From assembly GCA_947479815.1 (NCBI GenBank), contig CANKAT010000011.1:1-59407 (forward strand): a stretch of DNA of 59,407 bases, read 5' to 3'. The notes under the pieces were generated by a model. It saw only the letters and a program-made list of their open reading frames with translations. It searched no databases and was not told the origin of the DNA. A program made the translations under genes and the position numbers. Positions 1 to 6,676 of this stretch are shown in pieces (the first letter of the stretch is position 1; each line of letters begins with the position of its first letter). The stretch is from Sphingobacteriaceae bacterium. Lineage in GTDB: Bacteria; Bacteroidota; Bacteroidia; Sphingobacteriales; Sphingobacteriaceae.

Positions 1-141
1 AAGAGATAAATGTGGAGAAATTATGGAAAAACTATTATAACAAAAACAGTAAGATTGTAAACCTATTACAGGATAAAAAAGAACCTGTAAACGCATTGCA
101 GGATTAAATCAAAAACTGTAAACTTTTTTTAGGACGATACA
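1..141. mobile_element. Probable right end of an insertion sequence, cut by the window edge
   Basis: A protein tail (3-107) runs into repeated terminal sequences. On the minus strand the segment reads TGTATCGTCCTAAAAAAAG, then GTTTACA, followed by two diverged copies of an ATCCTG...GTTTACA unit. Starting with TGT and carrying subterminal copies of the end sequence is typical of several bacterial insertion sequence families (IS21-like ends behave this way), and the outermost copy would place the element end near position 141. The left part, including any recognisable transposase domain, lies outside the window, so the family cannot be fixed. This is an inference from repeat structure. Confidence 0.45.
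3..107 (+). CDS. C-terminal 34 residues of an unidentified protein (possible transposase)
   Basis: An open frame enters from the left edge and ends with TAA at 105-107. The visible residues are charged and aromatic (…VEKLWKNYYNKNSK…) and end in two similar hexapeptides, VNLLQD and VNALQD, which are encoded by the first two copies of the 30-nt repeat. No start is present and no domain can be recognised. Its position inside the putative insertion-sequence end suggests a transposase tail, but this is inference only. Confidence 0.4.
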   Translation, partial: EINVEKLWKNYYNKNSKIVNLLQDKKEPVNALQD

Positions 142-148
142 TTTTTCT
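57..148. repeat. Three direct copies of a 30-31 nt unit (GTAAAC…AGGA)
   Basis: GTAAAC begins at 57, 87 and 118, each time followed 8-9 nt later by (C)AGGA, giving units of 30 and 31 nt. The first two copies are the most alike (GTAAACCTATTACAGGAT and GTAAACGCATTGCAGGAT); the third is GTAAAC, seven T's, AGGA. The copies lie at the presumed insertion-sequence end, where such repeats would serve as transposase binding sites. Confidence 0.6.
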
Positions 149-151
149 GTA

Positions 152-181
152 GCCCGCCCGGATGAATCCGTTCGGACGGGC
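152..181. repeat. Imperfect palindrome, GC-rich
   Basis: The arm GCCCGCCCGGA pairs with TTCGGACGGGC apart from one bulged or wobble position. It is followed by a run of A's (182-187), so on the plus strand it lacks the T-tract of a terminator. Confidence 0.5.
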
Positions 182-311
182 AAAAAAGTACCAAGCCGAG
201 GCGGTACGACGAGACCATGAGTGCCTTTAAAAAACAATAAACTACCCCGAATAAACCGCACCGCTGCGCCTGCTGCTATGAATGGTTCTGCGAGGGCTAG
301 GGTTGTAATTG

Positions 312-325
312 CCGATAGCTATCGG
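312..325. repeat. Perfect 14-nt palindrome CCGATAGCTATCGG
   Basis: CCGATAG is followed directly by its own reverse complement CTATCGG. This is its only occurrence seen in the window. I recall similar palindromes as dispersed intergenic repeats in Bacteroidota genomes, but that could not be checked here. Confidence 0.55.
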
Positions 326-453
326 GACGGGACAAGGCGGAAGAAACGGTTATTAAAGGTCTGTCCTTAGGACTCCTTTGGAGCGAGCGTGGCGGACAAA
401 AAAAATTGTGCTTCAGATTCATAAACCTTTTGCGCGGCATTGCTTGCCTGCTG

Positions 454-520
454 TTCTGGATGACACCTGCATAGCGCTTTAAAAAAATTAATTAAAATTT
501 AAAGCAAATGTCATCCCGAA
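454..520. repeat. Imperfect inverted repeat around an AT core
   Basis: TTCTGGATGACA (454-465) is the inverted counterpart of TGTCATCCCGAA (509-520) with one mismatch. Inside it, GCTTTAAA (476-483) pairs with TTTAAAGC (498-505). The core is aaaattaattaaaa. Confidence 0.55.
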
Positions 521-607
521 ACCTGCCCTTCATCAGTTGAGGGACCTTCGTAGTTTTTAGCGGAATTTTGCTTTCGTAGCAGCTAAGTTCCTTCACTTTG
601 TTCAGGG

Positions 608-631
608 TCTAAATTTCAAAGGAAATTTAGA
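608..631. repeat. Perfect 10-bp hairpin with AAAG loop
   Basis: TCTAAATTTC (608-617) pairs without mismatch to GAAATTTAGA (622-631). It lies downstream of the efp terminator and of no known gene on the plus strand, so its role is unclear. Confidence 0.55.
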
Positions 632-654
632 AATGATCATTAAACCAGAAAAGC

Positions 655-694
655 CTATAAAAATAAACGGCCTCTTCACCGATGAAAAGACCGT
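655..694 (-). terminator. Rho-independent terminator downstream of efp
   Basis: Read on the minus strand, ACGGTCTTTTCA pairs with TGAAGAGGCCGT (two G-U pairs) around a TCGG loop, and is followed by TTATTTTTATA. It lies about 25 nt after the efp stop codon, as expected for the end of the lipid A/efp transcript. Confidence 0.7.
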
Positions 695-718
695 CATATC
701 AACCTAAACTAAACTAAA

Positions 719-1279
719 CTATTTAACTCTTTCGATATAATCGCCTGTACGAGTGTCTACTCTTACTCTATCTCCCTGATTTACAAAAAGAGGGACACGA
801 ATCTCAATGCCAGTTTCAACTGTAGCACTCTTCAATGCATTTGTTGAGGTATCACCTTTAACGGCAGGCTCAGTATATGTAATTTCCAATTCAACATTTG
901 AAGGTGCCTGTGCCATAATTGGCTCTTCACTTTCAAATGAAACAATCACATTCATTCCTTCTTTCAAGAATCTTGCTGCAGAACCGAAAAGGCTTTTCTC
1001 TACACTAAATTGCTCAAAGCTTGTATTATCCATGATCACGAAATAATCACCTTCTTCATAAAGATATTGGTAATCACTTGTTTCAACACGACATATTTCT
1101 ACCTGCTCATCAGTACCCATTCTTGCTTCAACTATTTTTCCGCTACGGATATTACGAAGTTTACCGATGTAAAAAGCGCCGCCTTTACCTGGTGTACGGT
1201 GAATAATTTCTTCTACAGTCACTAATTCGCCGTTGTAACGTAAAATGTTTCCTGATTTAATTTCTGACGCTTTTGCCAT
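719..1279 (-). CDS. efp: Translation elongation factor P
   Basis: The protein (186 aa) binds ribosomes stalled on polyproline stretches and stimulates peptide-bond formation in the cytoplasm. Length and sequence match EF-P: an N-terminal KOW-like domain (about residues 1-62) with the loop RTPGKGGAF, then two OB-fold domains, ending in the family's C-terminal signature region (GIEIRVPLFVNQGDRVRVDTRTGDYIERV). The lysine in GKGG sits at the position modified in many bacteria; no modification enzyme (EpmA/B or YmfI type) is visible here. The gene is last in the minus-strand lipid A cluster but has its own well-formed promoter just upstream (1305-1336) and a terminator downstream, so it can be transcribed alone. 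Confidence 0.97.
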   Translation of the reverse strand: MAKASEIKSGNILRYNGELVTVEEIIHRTPGKGGAFYIGKLRNIRSGKIVEARMGTDEQVEICRVETSDYQYLYEEGDYFVIMDNTSFEQFSVEKSLFGSAARFLKEGMNVIVSFESEEPIMAQAPSNVELEITYTEPAVKGDTSTNALKSATVETGIEIRVPLFVNQGDRVRVDTRTGDYIERVK

Positions 1280-1304
1280 GATACTATTGAATTATTTCGA
1301 GGTG

Positions 1305-1336
1305 CAAAGATACTTGCATTTTATTAAATTTCCAAA
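1305..1336 (-). promoter_or_regulatory. Bacteroidota-type promoter of efp
   Basis: On the minus strand TTTG (1336-1333) is followed after 20 nt by TATCTTTG (1312-1305), a full match to the Bacteroidota -33/-7 consensus with the expected spacing. Transcription would start about 22 nt before the efp start codon. Confidence 0.65.
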
Positions 1337-1380
1337 GAAAACAGTCGATACAGCGTTAGTAGATTTACGGATTATAAACC

Positions 1381-1998
1381 CTATTTATAATCTGCTATGT
1401 TTACATGATGGCTACAAAAACCATATTCCTGCTCCTGATTTGAACAAATTAGGAGTAAACGATCTGAAGAAAAAGTTGAAGCCAAAGAAAGGTACCAATC
1501 AAGACCCTGCTGATCTAAATTGGAGGCTGGCTCATCCAGTAATAATAAATCGGTATCCGAGCAAAAAGCTAAGGCAAGTTTCACTCTTTGTTTCATACCC
1601 GAAGAAAAATATTTTATAGCTTTAAATTCTGAATTCTTTAAACCAAGGAGCTCAATAACACCCTGCCTGTTTAAACCCTGACGGTATTTCTTGAAACGGA
1701 AATGAAAGTCTATCAATTCTGTAAGTGTAAACTCTTCAATCAGCTCAAGATAGGGTGCAGCCATACTCTGATGGATAAAGACCTTTTCCTGATCGATTAG
1801 TGTATCACCATGCAAATAGCTGATCTTTCCCTCAGAACTGCTTAGGCTTCCTGAAATAACTTGCAGTAAGGTTGATTTGCCAGCACCATTGGCACCAAGA
1901 ATAGCATAAGAGTTTCCACTTTCAAATTCATAGTTTATGTTCCTAAAAATCCATTCGCGGTTAAATCGACGTCCAATGTGCTCCAGGATAATTTTCAT
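1381..1998 (-). CDS. ABC transporter ATP-binding protein (single domain)
   Basis: This 205-aa protein is a lone ABC ATPase. Walker A is GANGAGKST (about residues 35-43), the signature region is SSGMKQRVKLALA and Walker B is LLLLDEPASNLD. It resembles the CcmA-like ATPases that energise small export systems. No permease gene is next to it, so its substrate is unknown. It lies between lpxA and efp; to my knowledge this position is common in related genomes, which hints at an envelope role, but this is inference. The gap to lpxA is only about 29 nt, so it is probably cotranscribed with the lipid A genes. Confidence 0.85.
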   Translation of the reverse strand: MKIILEHIGRRFNREWIFRNINYEFESGNSYAILGANGAGKSTLLQVISGSLSSSEGKISYLHGDTLIDQEKVFIHQSMAAPYLELIEEFTLTELIDFHFRFKKYRQGLNRQGVIELLGLKNSEFKAIKYFSSGMKQRVKLALAFCSDTDLLLLDEPASNLDQQGLDWYLSLASTFSSDRLLLICSNQEQEYGFCSHHVNIADYK

Positions 1999-2027
1999 AT
2001 TGGATATAAATTGAATGGATTCAGGTA

Positions 2028-2813
2028 TTAAGAATTACCAAAGCCTTTCATAACACCCCGGTTAGAATTTCGGATAAAATCAAGGATCTCATCACGAATT
2101 TCTGTTGGTTCACGTTCAGTTTCAATAATATCAAGAGCCCTGCTAATATTTAATTTTTTCAAGAAGATGGTGCGGTAAATACCTTGTATTTCATTGATCT
2201 GCTCTGAAGAAAACCCTCTGCGTCGTAATCCCACAGAGTTTATTCCCACATACGATAATGGTTCACGGCCTGCTTTAGTATAAGGTGGTACATCTTTTCG
2301 AACTAATGAGCCTCCAGAAATAATCGAATGGGCGCCTATTGAAACAAACTGATGAACTGCAGAAGCTCCACCAATAAAGGCAAAATCTTGAACTTCAATA
2401 TGACCTGCTAATTGCACCGAGTTAGCAATGATCACATTATTTCCAATAACACAATCGTGAGCAACGTGAACATAGGCCATAAGCAAACAGTTAGCGCCAA
2501 TGGTGGTTGTATTTTTATCAAGGGCGGTTCCGCGATTTAAGGTTACACATTCGCGAATAATCGTATTATCACCAACAGTAACCGTTGAAGCTTCACCTTT
2601 ATATTTCAGGTCTTGTGGAGGTGCGGAAACAACTGCACCAGGAAAAATTCGGCAATTTTTACCAATACGCGCTCCATCCATAATGGTAACATTCGATCCA
2701 ATCCAAGTACCCTCGCCAATGACAACGTCACCGTAAATAGTTACAAATGGTTCGATTACTACGTTTTCGGCAATTTTTGCCTGAGGATGTATATATGCTA
2801 AGGGTTGGATCAT
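2028..2813 (-). CDS. lpxA: Acyl-ACP--UDP-N-acetylglucosamine O-acyltransferase
   Basis: LpxA carries out the first step of lipid A synthesis, moving a 3-hydroxyacyl chain from acyl carrier protein to the 3-OH of UDP-GlcNAc in the cytoplasm. The 261-aa length is typical. The N-terminal two thirds are hexapeptide repeats of a left-handed beta helix (IHPQAKIAENVVIEPFVTI…), with the catalytic-His region VHVAHDCVIG and the following H in QLAGHIEV, then a C-terminal alpha-helical domain (about 190-260). Its start codon overlaps the stop codon of lpxC/fabZ by 4 nt, so translation of the two is probably coupled. Confidence 0.97.
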   Translation of the reverse strand: MIQPLAYIHPQAKIAENVVIEPFVTIYGDVVIGEGTWIGSNVTIMDGARIGKNCRIFPGAVVSAPPQDLKYKGEASTVTVGDNTIIRECVTLNRGTALDKNTTTIGANCLLMAYVHVAHDCVIGNNVIIANSVQLAGHIEVQDFAFIGGASAVHQFVSIGAHSIISGGSLVRKDVPPYTKAGREPLSYVGINSVGLRRRGFSSEQINEIQGIYRTIFLKKLNISRALDIIETEREPTEIRDEILDFIRNSNRGVMKGFGNS

Positions 2814-4222
2814 ACGCTTACTTCGCTTTCTTTAATTCTGATTATTTGTGCCATCATCTCTGCTTCTACCACAACTTTCTCTCCAACCATACCTACACCC
2901 TTCATTTGACAAATACCTCTCCGAATGGGTTCCATCAGATCGCAACGGAAAATTATGGTGTCGCCCGGTAAAACCTGTGCCCGGAATCTTACTTTATCAA
3001 TCTTTAAAAAATAAGTTAGATAATTTCGGGGATCTGGAACAGTACTTAGAACTAAAATTCCTCCAGTTTGTGCCATAGCCTCAATCTGAATTACACCTGG
3101 AAATATAGGAGTTCCCGGGAAATGGCCCTTGAAAAACTCTTCGTTCATTGTTACATTTTTCACACCTACCACATGCGTTTTTGAAAGCTCAAGAATTTTA
3201 TCAATGAACAAAAACGGTTGTCTGTGCGGCAGAATGTTCATGATCTGCACAACATCATATAATGGGGTTGAGTTGGGGTTATAGATCTGTACATGCTTTT
3301 TGGTTTTTTCCTTTTTTATCTGTGCCTTTATTTTTCTGGCAAATGCCACATTTGCAGCATGCCCAGGTCTTGCAGCCATGATATGACCTTTTAAAGGAAC
3401 CCCAATAAGGGCCAGGTCACCAATCATATCTAACAGTTTATGACGGGCAGGCTCATTTTGATGTCGAAGCTCAATATTATTTAAAATACCTTCTTTAGCC
3501 ACATCAATGTCATCACGATTAAAGAGTTTAGCCAGGTTTTTTAGTTCTTCTCTACTAACCTGCTTATCAACCACTACAATTGCATTATTTAAGTCTCCGC
3601 CTTTGATCAGATTATGCTTTAAAAGCATTTCCAACTCATGCAGAAAACAAAAGGTTCGACAGGATGCAATTTCTTTCTTGAACTCTGACAGTGTTGTAAT
3701 TGCTGCATGCTGACTACCTAGTACCGGTGAATTGTAGTCAATCATACAAGTAAATCTATAATCATCCAATGGCATAGCCACCATCTCAACCTTACGATCG
3801 GGCTCGGAATAATGAATATTATGTGGTATGCTATAGTATTCACGATACGCATCTTGATCAACAAATCCAGCTTTTTCAAGAGCTTCAACAAACATGATCG
3901 AGCTTCCATCCATAATTGGAATTTCGGGACCATCAAGCTCAATAATCACGTTATCAACTTCGGTACCTACCAAACTAGCCAATACGTGCTCAACAGTATT
4001 TACGCTAGCCCCATTTTGACTAATCGTAGTACCTCTTGAGGTATCGGTAACATTATCTACATCAGCATCTATGATGGGTGCACCTGGAAGATCAATGCGC
4101 TTAAACTTATATCCATGGTTTTCTGGAGCAGGCTTAAAAGTCATCGTTGCCAAATGACCGGTATGTAATCCAACTCCAGTTACGGATATTTCAGTTTTAA
4201 TTGTTCTTTGTTTTACATTCAT
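2810..4222 (-). CDS. lpxC/fabZ: Bifunctional LpxC deacetylase / FabZ dehydratase
   Basis: The 470-aa protein fuses two enzymes. Residues about 1-305 are LpxC, the zinc amidase that commits UDP-3-acyl-GlcNAc to lipid A synthesis; the zinc ligand regions are VEHVLASL and ARHKLLDMIGD, and the catalytic His lies in GHIMAARPGHAAN. Residues about 325-465 are FabZ, the 3-hydroxyacyl-ACP dehydratase of fatty acid synthesis, with HRQPFLFIDKI and the hotdog-fold signature FKGHFPGTPIFPGV ahead of the helix IEAMAQ. The two enzymes compete for the same 3-hydroxyacyl-ACP pool, so the fusion ties their amounts one to one. The fusion is a known feature of Bacteroidota. It sits between lpxD and lpxA. Confidence 0.97.
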   Translation of the reverse strand: MNVKQRTIKTEISVTGVGLHTGHLATMTFKPAPENHGYKFKRIDLPGAPIIDADVDNVTDTSRGTTISQNGASVNTVEHVLASLVGTEVDNVIIELDGPEIPIMDGSSIMFVEALEKAGFVDQDAYREYYSIPHNIHYSEPDRKVEMVAMPLDDYRFTCMIDYNSPVLGSQHAAITTLSEFKKEIASCRTFCFLHELEMLLKHNLIKGGDLNNAIVVVDKQVSREELKNLAKLFNRDDIDVAKEGILNNIELRHQNEPARHKLLDMIGDLALIGVPLKGHIMAARPGHAANVAFARKIKAQIKKEKTKKHVQIYNPNSTPLYDVVQIMNILPHRQPFLFIDKILELSKTHVVGVKNVTMNEEFFKGHFPGTPIFPGVIQIEAMAQTGGILVLSTVPDPRNYLTYFLKIDKVRFRAQVLPGDTIIFRCDLMEPIRRGICQMKGVGMVGEKVVVEAEMMAQIIRIKESEVSV

Positions 4223-4250
4223 AGCATTGAATTGTACAGCCTGAAACTGA

Positions 4251-5288
4251 TTACATTAAACCTTTTTTAATTATATTCTCAAGTTCTTCAATCCTCTTTT
4301 CCAAATCAGGTAAACGTCTAGTAACCACCTGAACCTTTAAAGATTCTCTGACGGATGTTAAAGGAACGCCATTCCAGCTCATATTTTCTTCTTTTATTGA
4401 ATTATTAACGCCCGATTTTGCTCCGATAGTACTTCCGTTTGCAATACTAATATGCCCAACAATGCCTACCTGTCCGCCAATAATACAGTTCTCACCTATC
4501 TTAGTACTTCCTGAAATTCCTGTCTGAGCTGCAATCACTGTATTGGCTCCAATTTCAACATTATGAGCAATCTGGATCAGATTATCTAATTTAACACCTT
4601 TGCGGATAATGGTTGAGCCCATTGTAGCCCTATCTATAGTGGTATTCGAACCAATTTCTACATCATCTTCAATAATAACATTTCCAATCTGACTTACCTT
4701 CTTGAATGATCCTTCTGTATTTTTCACGAATCCAAAACCATCACCACCTATGATAGCACCAGAATGTATGATCACATTATCACCTATGGTACAATTGAAA
4801 TATACATTAACTCCAGCATATAAAGTCACATTCTTACCTACAATCACATTGTCTGCAAGGTAAGAATTAGGATAGATTTTAGTACCATCACCTACTTTAA
4901 CATTAGGTCCGATATAAGCAAGGGCACCAATAAATACATCCTTTCCAAGAATTGCACTTGGGTGTATAAAACTTGGTGTCTCAACACCGCTTTTCTTTGA
5001 TTTTATAAGTTCGTCATACTTTTCTAAAAGCACTGAAAATGCGCTGTAAGCATTCTTAACCCTAATTAAAGTAGCCTTTGTGGGATGAGCAAGAATAAAG
5101 TCTTCATTAATAATAATAACAGACGCTCCCGAGGTATAAAGAAATTGTTCATACTTGGAATTGGCTAAAAAAGATAATGAACCTTTACTAGCCTCCTCTA
5201 TCTTAGAAAGCTGATTTACCGTCACGTCAGGATTACCTTCTACAGTCCCCTCAAGTAATAATCCAATCTGATGTGCAGTTAATTGCAT
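4251..5288 (-). CDS. lpxD: UDP-3-O-acylglucosamine N-acyltransferase
   Basis: LpxD adds the second 3-hydroxyacyl chain, to the 2-amino group of the sugar, after LpxC has removed the acetyl group. The 345-aa protein has the usual N-terminal uridine-binding domain (about 1-100, with [20 protein letters not shown]), a long hexapeptide-repeat beta helix (about 105-310) carrying the catalytic His in [20 protein letters not shown], and a short C-terminal helix. The start chosen gives the family's normal N-terminus. It is followed after 28 nt by lpxC/fabZ. A strong promoter match (5293-5323) ends only a few nucleotides before the start codon. Confidence 0.97.
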   Translation of the reverse strand: MQLTAHQIGLLLEGTVEGNPDVTVNQLSKIEEASKGSLSFLANSKYEQFLYTSGASVIIINEDFILAHPTKATLIRVKNAYSAFSVLLEKYDELIKSKKSGVETPSFIHPSAILGKDVFIGALAYIGPNVKVGDGTKIYPNSYLADNVIVGKNVTLYAGVNVYFNCTIGDNVIIHSGAIIGGDGFGFVKNTEGSFKKVSQIGNVIIEDDVEIGSNTTIDRATMGSTIIRKGVKLDNLIQIAHNVEIGANTVIAAQTGISGSTKIGENCIIGGQVGIVGHISIANGSTIGAKSGVNNSIKEENMSWNGVPLTSVRESLKVQVVTRRLPDLEKRIEELENIIKKGLM

Positions 5289-5292
5289 TTCA

Positions 5293-5323
5293 CAAATTTA
5301 TGTGTTATAAGTTAACGAACAAA
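5293..5323 (-). promoter_or_regulatory. Bacteroidota-type promoter immediately upstream of lpxD
   Basis: On the minus strand TTTG (5323-5320), 19 nt, then TAAATTTG (5300-5293) match both consensus boxes. The -7 box ends 4 nt before the lpxD ATG, so transcription would begin at or next to the start codon. It may be a true (near-leaderless) promoter or chance in AT-rich sequence. Confidence 0.5.
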
Positions 5324-5346
5324 TTTTGAACTTATTCGCATGTCTG

Positions 5347-6603
5347 TTAATTGACATTTTTTAATTCTTTTAGGTAACAAAGTATGTACTTCTGTACTGT
5401 TCTGGCCAAGGATTCCAGATTTGAATTATCTGACGCCTTTGTAATATCCTGAATAGAACCATCTTTCATCAATATTTTAATATTTCCATCACCCACACTA
5501 TAGGCCTTATTCTTAATTGTATCAGTAAATACGAAATAAGAAGTGTCATCATCAGAAATTTCGTATTCATCTGTCACTTTATCTGCAAGATCATTGATTA
5601 TTTCAATTGGCGGAGGTTCATTCGTAATCTCTACTTGATACAAATTCCTGCTGATCAAGTGTGAGCAAAGTGTAGAAAGGATAAGATCCTCATCATTAAC
5701 CCAAACCTTTATTGAAGTAAATATATCGTTATCATCTAGCTTGGTAAATCGTTCAATATTTTGAGGATCATTTTTAAATTCATCCCTATTTATGGAATTC
5801 TTCAAAAAATAGGAAAAGCATGGGCTTGCAAATAAGTTTCTTCCCTCACCCGACAATTCTTTAGCCCGTTCCAATATTTTAACTAGCATTTGCTCAGCAG
5901 CAATAACGGTTTTGTGAAGATAAACCTGCCAGTACATCAGCCTACGGGCTATTAAAAATTTTTCAATGGAATAAATGCCTTTTTCTTCTACAACTAATTG
6001 ATCATCAACAACATCTAACATTTTTATTATCCGATCAAAGCTTATCACACCCTCAGACACTCCTGTGAAAAAGCTGTCTCGATTAAGATAATCCATTCGG
6101 TCAAGGTCTAATTGTCCTGAAACTAATTGATAAAGAAATTTCTTGTGATAACGTTTATTGAATATATCTAAAGCTAGTCCAAGCTTTCCGTCAAACTCAC
6201 GGTTTAGATTATCCATCAGGAGTGTTGAAATATGTTCATGCGAAACTCCATCCACAATAGTGTGCTCCAGGGCATGCGAAAAGGGTCCATGACCAATATC
6301 ATGAAGTAAAATTGCAATTATTACAGCCTCTTCCTCCTCATAAGAAATTGCCTGTCCTTTACTTTTTATAGTTTCCAGGGCAAGCCCCATCAAATGCATG
6401 GCCCCCAATGCATGATGAAAACGCGTATGTAAAGCACCCGGATAAACCAGATGAGTCATTCCCAGTTGTTTTATATAGCGTAAACGCTGTACATATGGAT
6501 GCTGGATCAGATCGTATACCAGATCGGATGGGATGGTGATGAAACCGTAAACAGGATCATTTATTATTTTCTTCTTATTCAAGATGCGAACCTTAAGACA
6601 CAA
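5347..6603 (-). CDS. HD-domain phosphohydrolase (SAMHD1/dGTPase-like)
   Basis: The 418-aa protein has the complete HD signature: TRFHHALGAMHLM, then LLHDIGHGPFSHALE, then the distal aspartate in SGQLDLDRMDYLNRDS. These residues bind the catalytic metals. The arrangement is that of the SAMHD1/dGTPase-like group, which hydrolyses dNTPs or other phosphorylated compounds; the actual substrate cannot be told from sequence. There is no signal peptide, so it should be cytoplasmic. It is the first gene of the minus-strand lipid A cluster, 58 nt before lpxD, and is divergent from porX across a 73-nt spacer. The start could lie a few codons downstream of the ATG used here. Confidence 0.88.
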   Translation of the reverse strand: MCLKVRILNKKKIINDPVYGFITIPSDLVYDLIQHPYVQRLRYIKQLGMTHLVYPGALHTRFHHALGAMHLMGLALETIKSKGQAISYEEEEAVIIAILLHDIGHGPFSHALEHTIVDGVSHEHISTLLMDNLNREFDGKLGLALDIFNKRYHKKFLYQLVSGQLDLDRMDYLNRDSFFTGVSEGVISFDRIIKMLDVVDDQLVVEEKGIYSIEKFLIARRLMYWQVYLHKTVIAAEQMLVKILERAKELSGEGRNLFASPCFSYFLKNSINRDEFKNDPQNIERFTKLDDNDIFTSIKVWVNDEDLILSTLCSHLISRNLYQVEITNEPPPIEIINDLADKVTDEYEISDDDTSYFVFTDTIKNKAYSVGDGNIKILMKDGSIQDITKASDNSNLESLARTVQKYILCYLKELKNVN

Positions 6604-6676
6604 AAATTGTTATTTTTAATGACAATTGAATGTATAAAAATTTCGATGGCCGAATATTTGTTAAATTTACGGTGAA

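Larger units (their letters stand above)
142..654. repeat. Non-coding, hairpin-rich intergenic mosaic
   Basis: No convincing gene lies here. The first half is visibly richer in G and C than the surrounding genes. It holds an imperfect palindrome (152-181), the 14-nt palindrome CCGATAGCTATCGG (312-325), nested small hairpins (362-398), a long imperfect inverted repeat (454-520) and a perfect 10-bp hairpin (608-631). This looks like a patchwork of short dispersed intergenic repeats of the kind found in Sphingobacteriales genomes, next to an insertion-sequence end. No tRNA or structured RNA family was recognised. Confidence 0.5.

Noticed and set aside
57-148. Three regularly spaced 30-31-nt repeats as a CRISPR array
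   Set aside because: Copies are diverged, the units are contiguous without unique spacers, there are only three, and no cas gene is nearby. An insertion-sequence end fits better.
1245-1619. Plus-strand 124-codon open frame
   Set aside because: It is antisense to the well-supported ABC ATPase gene and the efp promoter, and its product has no protein-like features.
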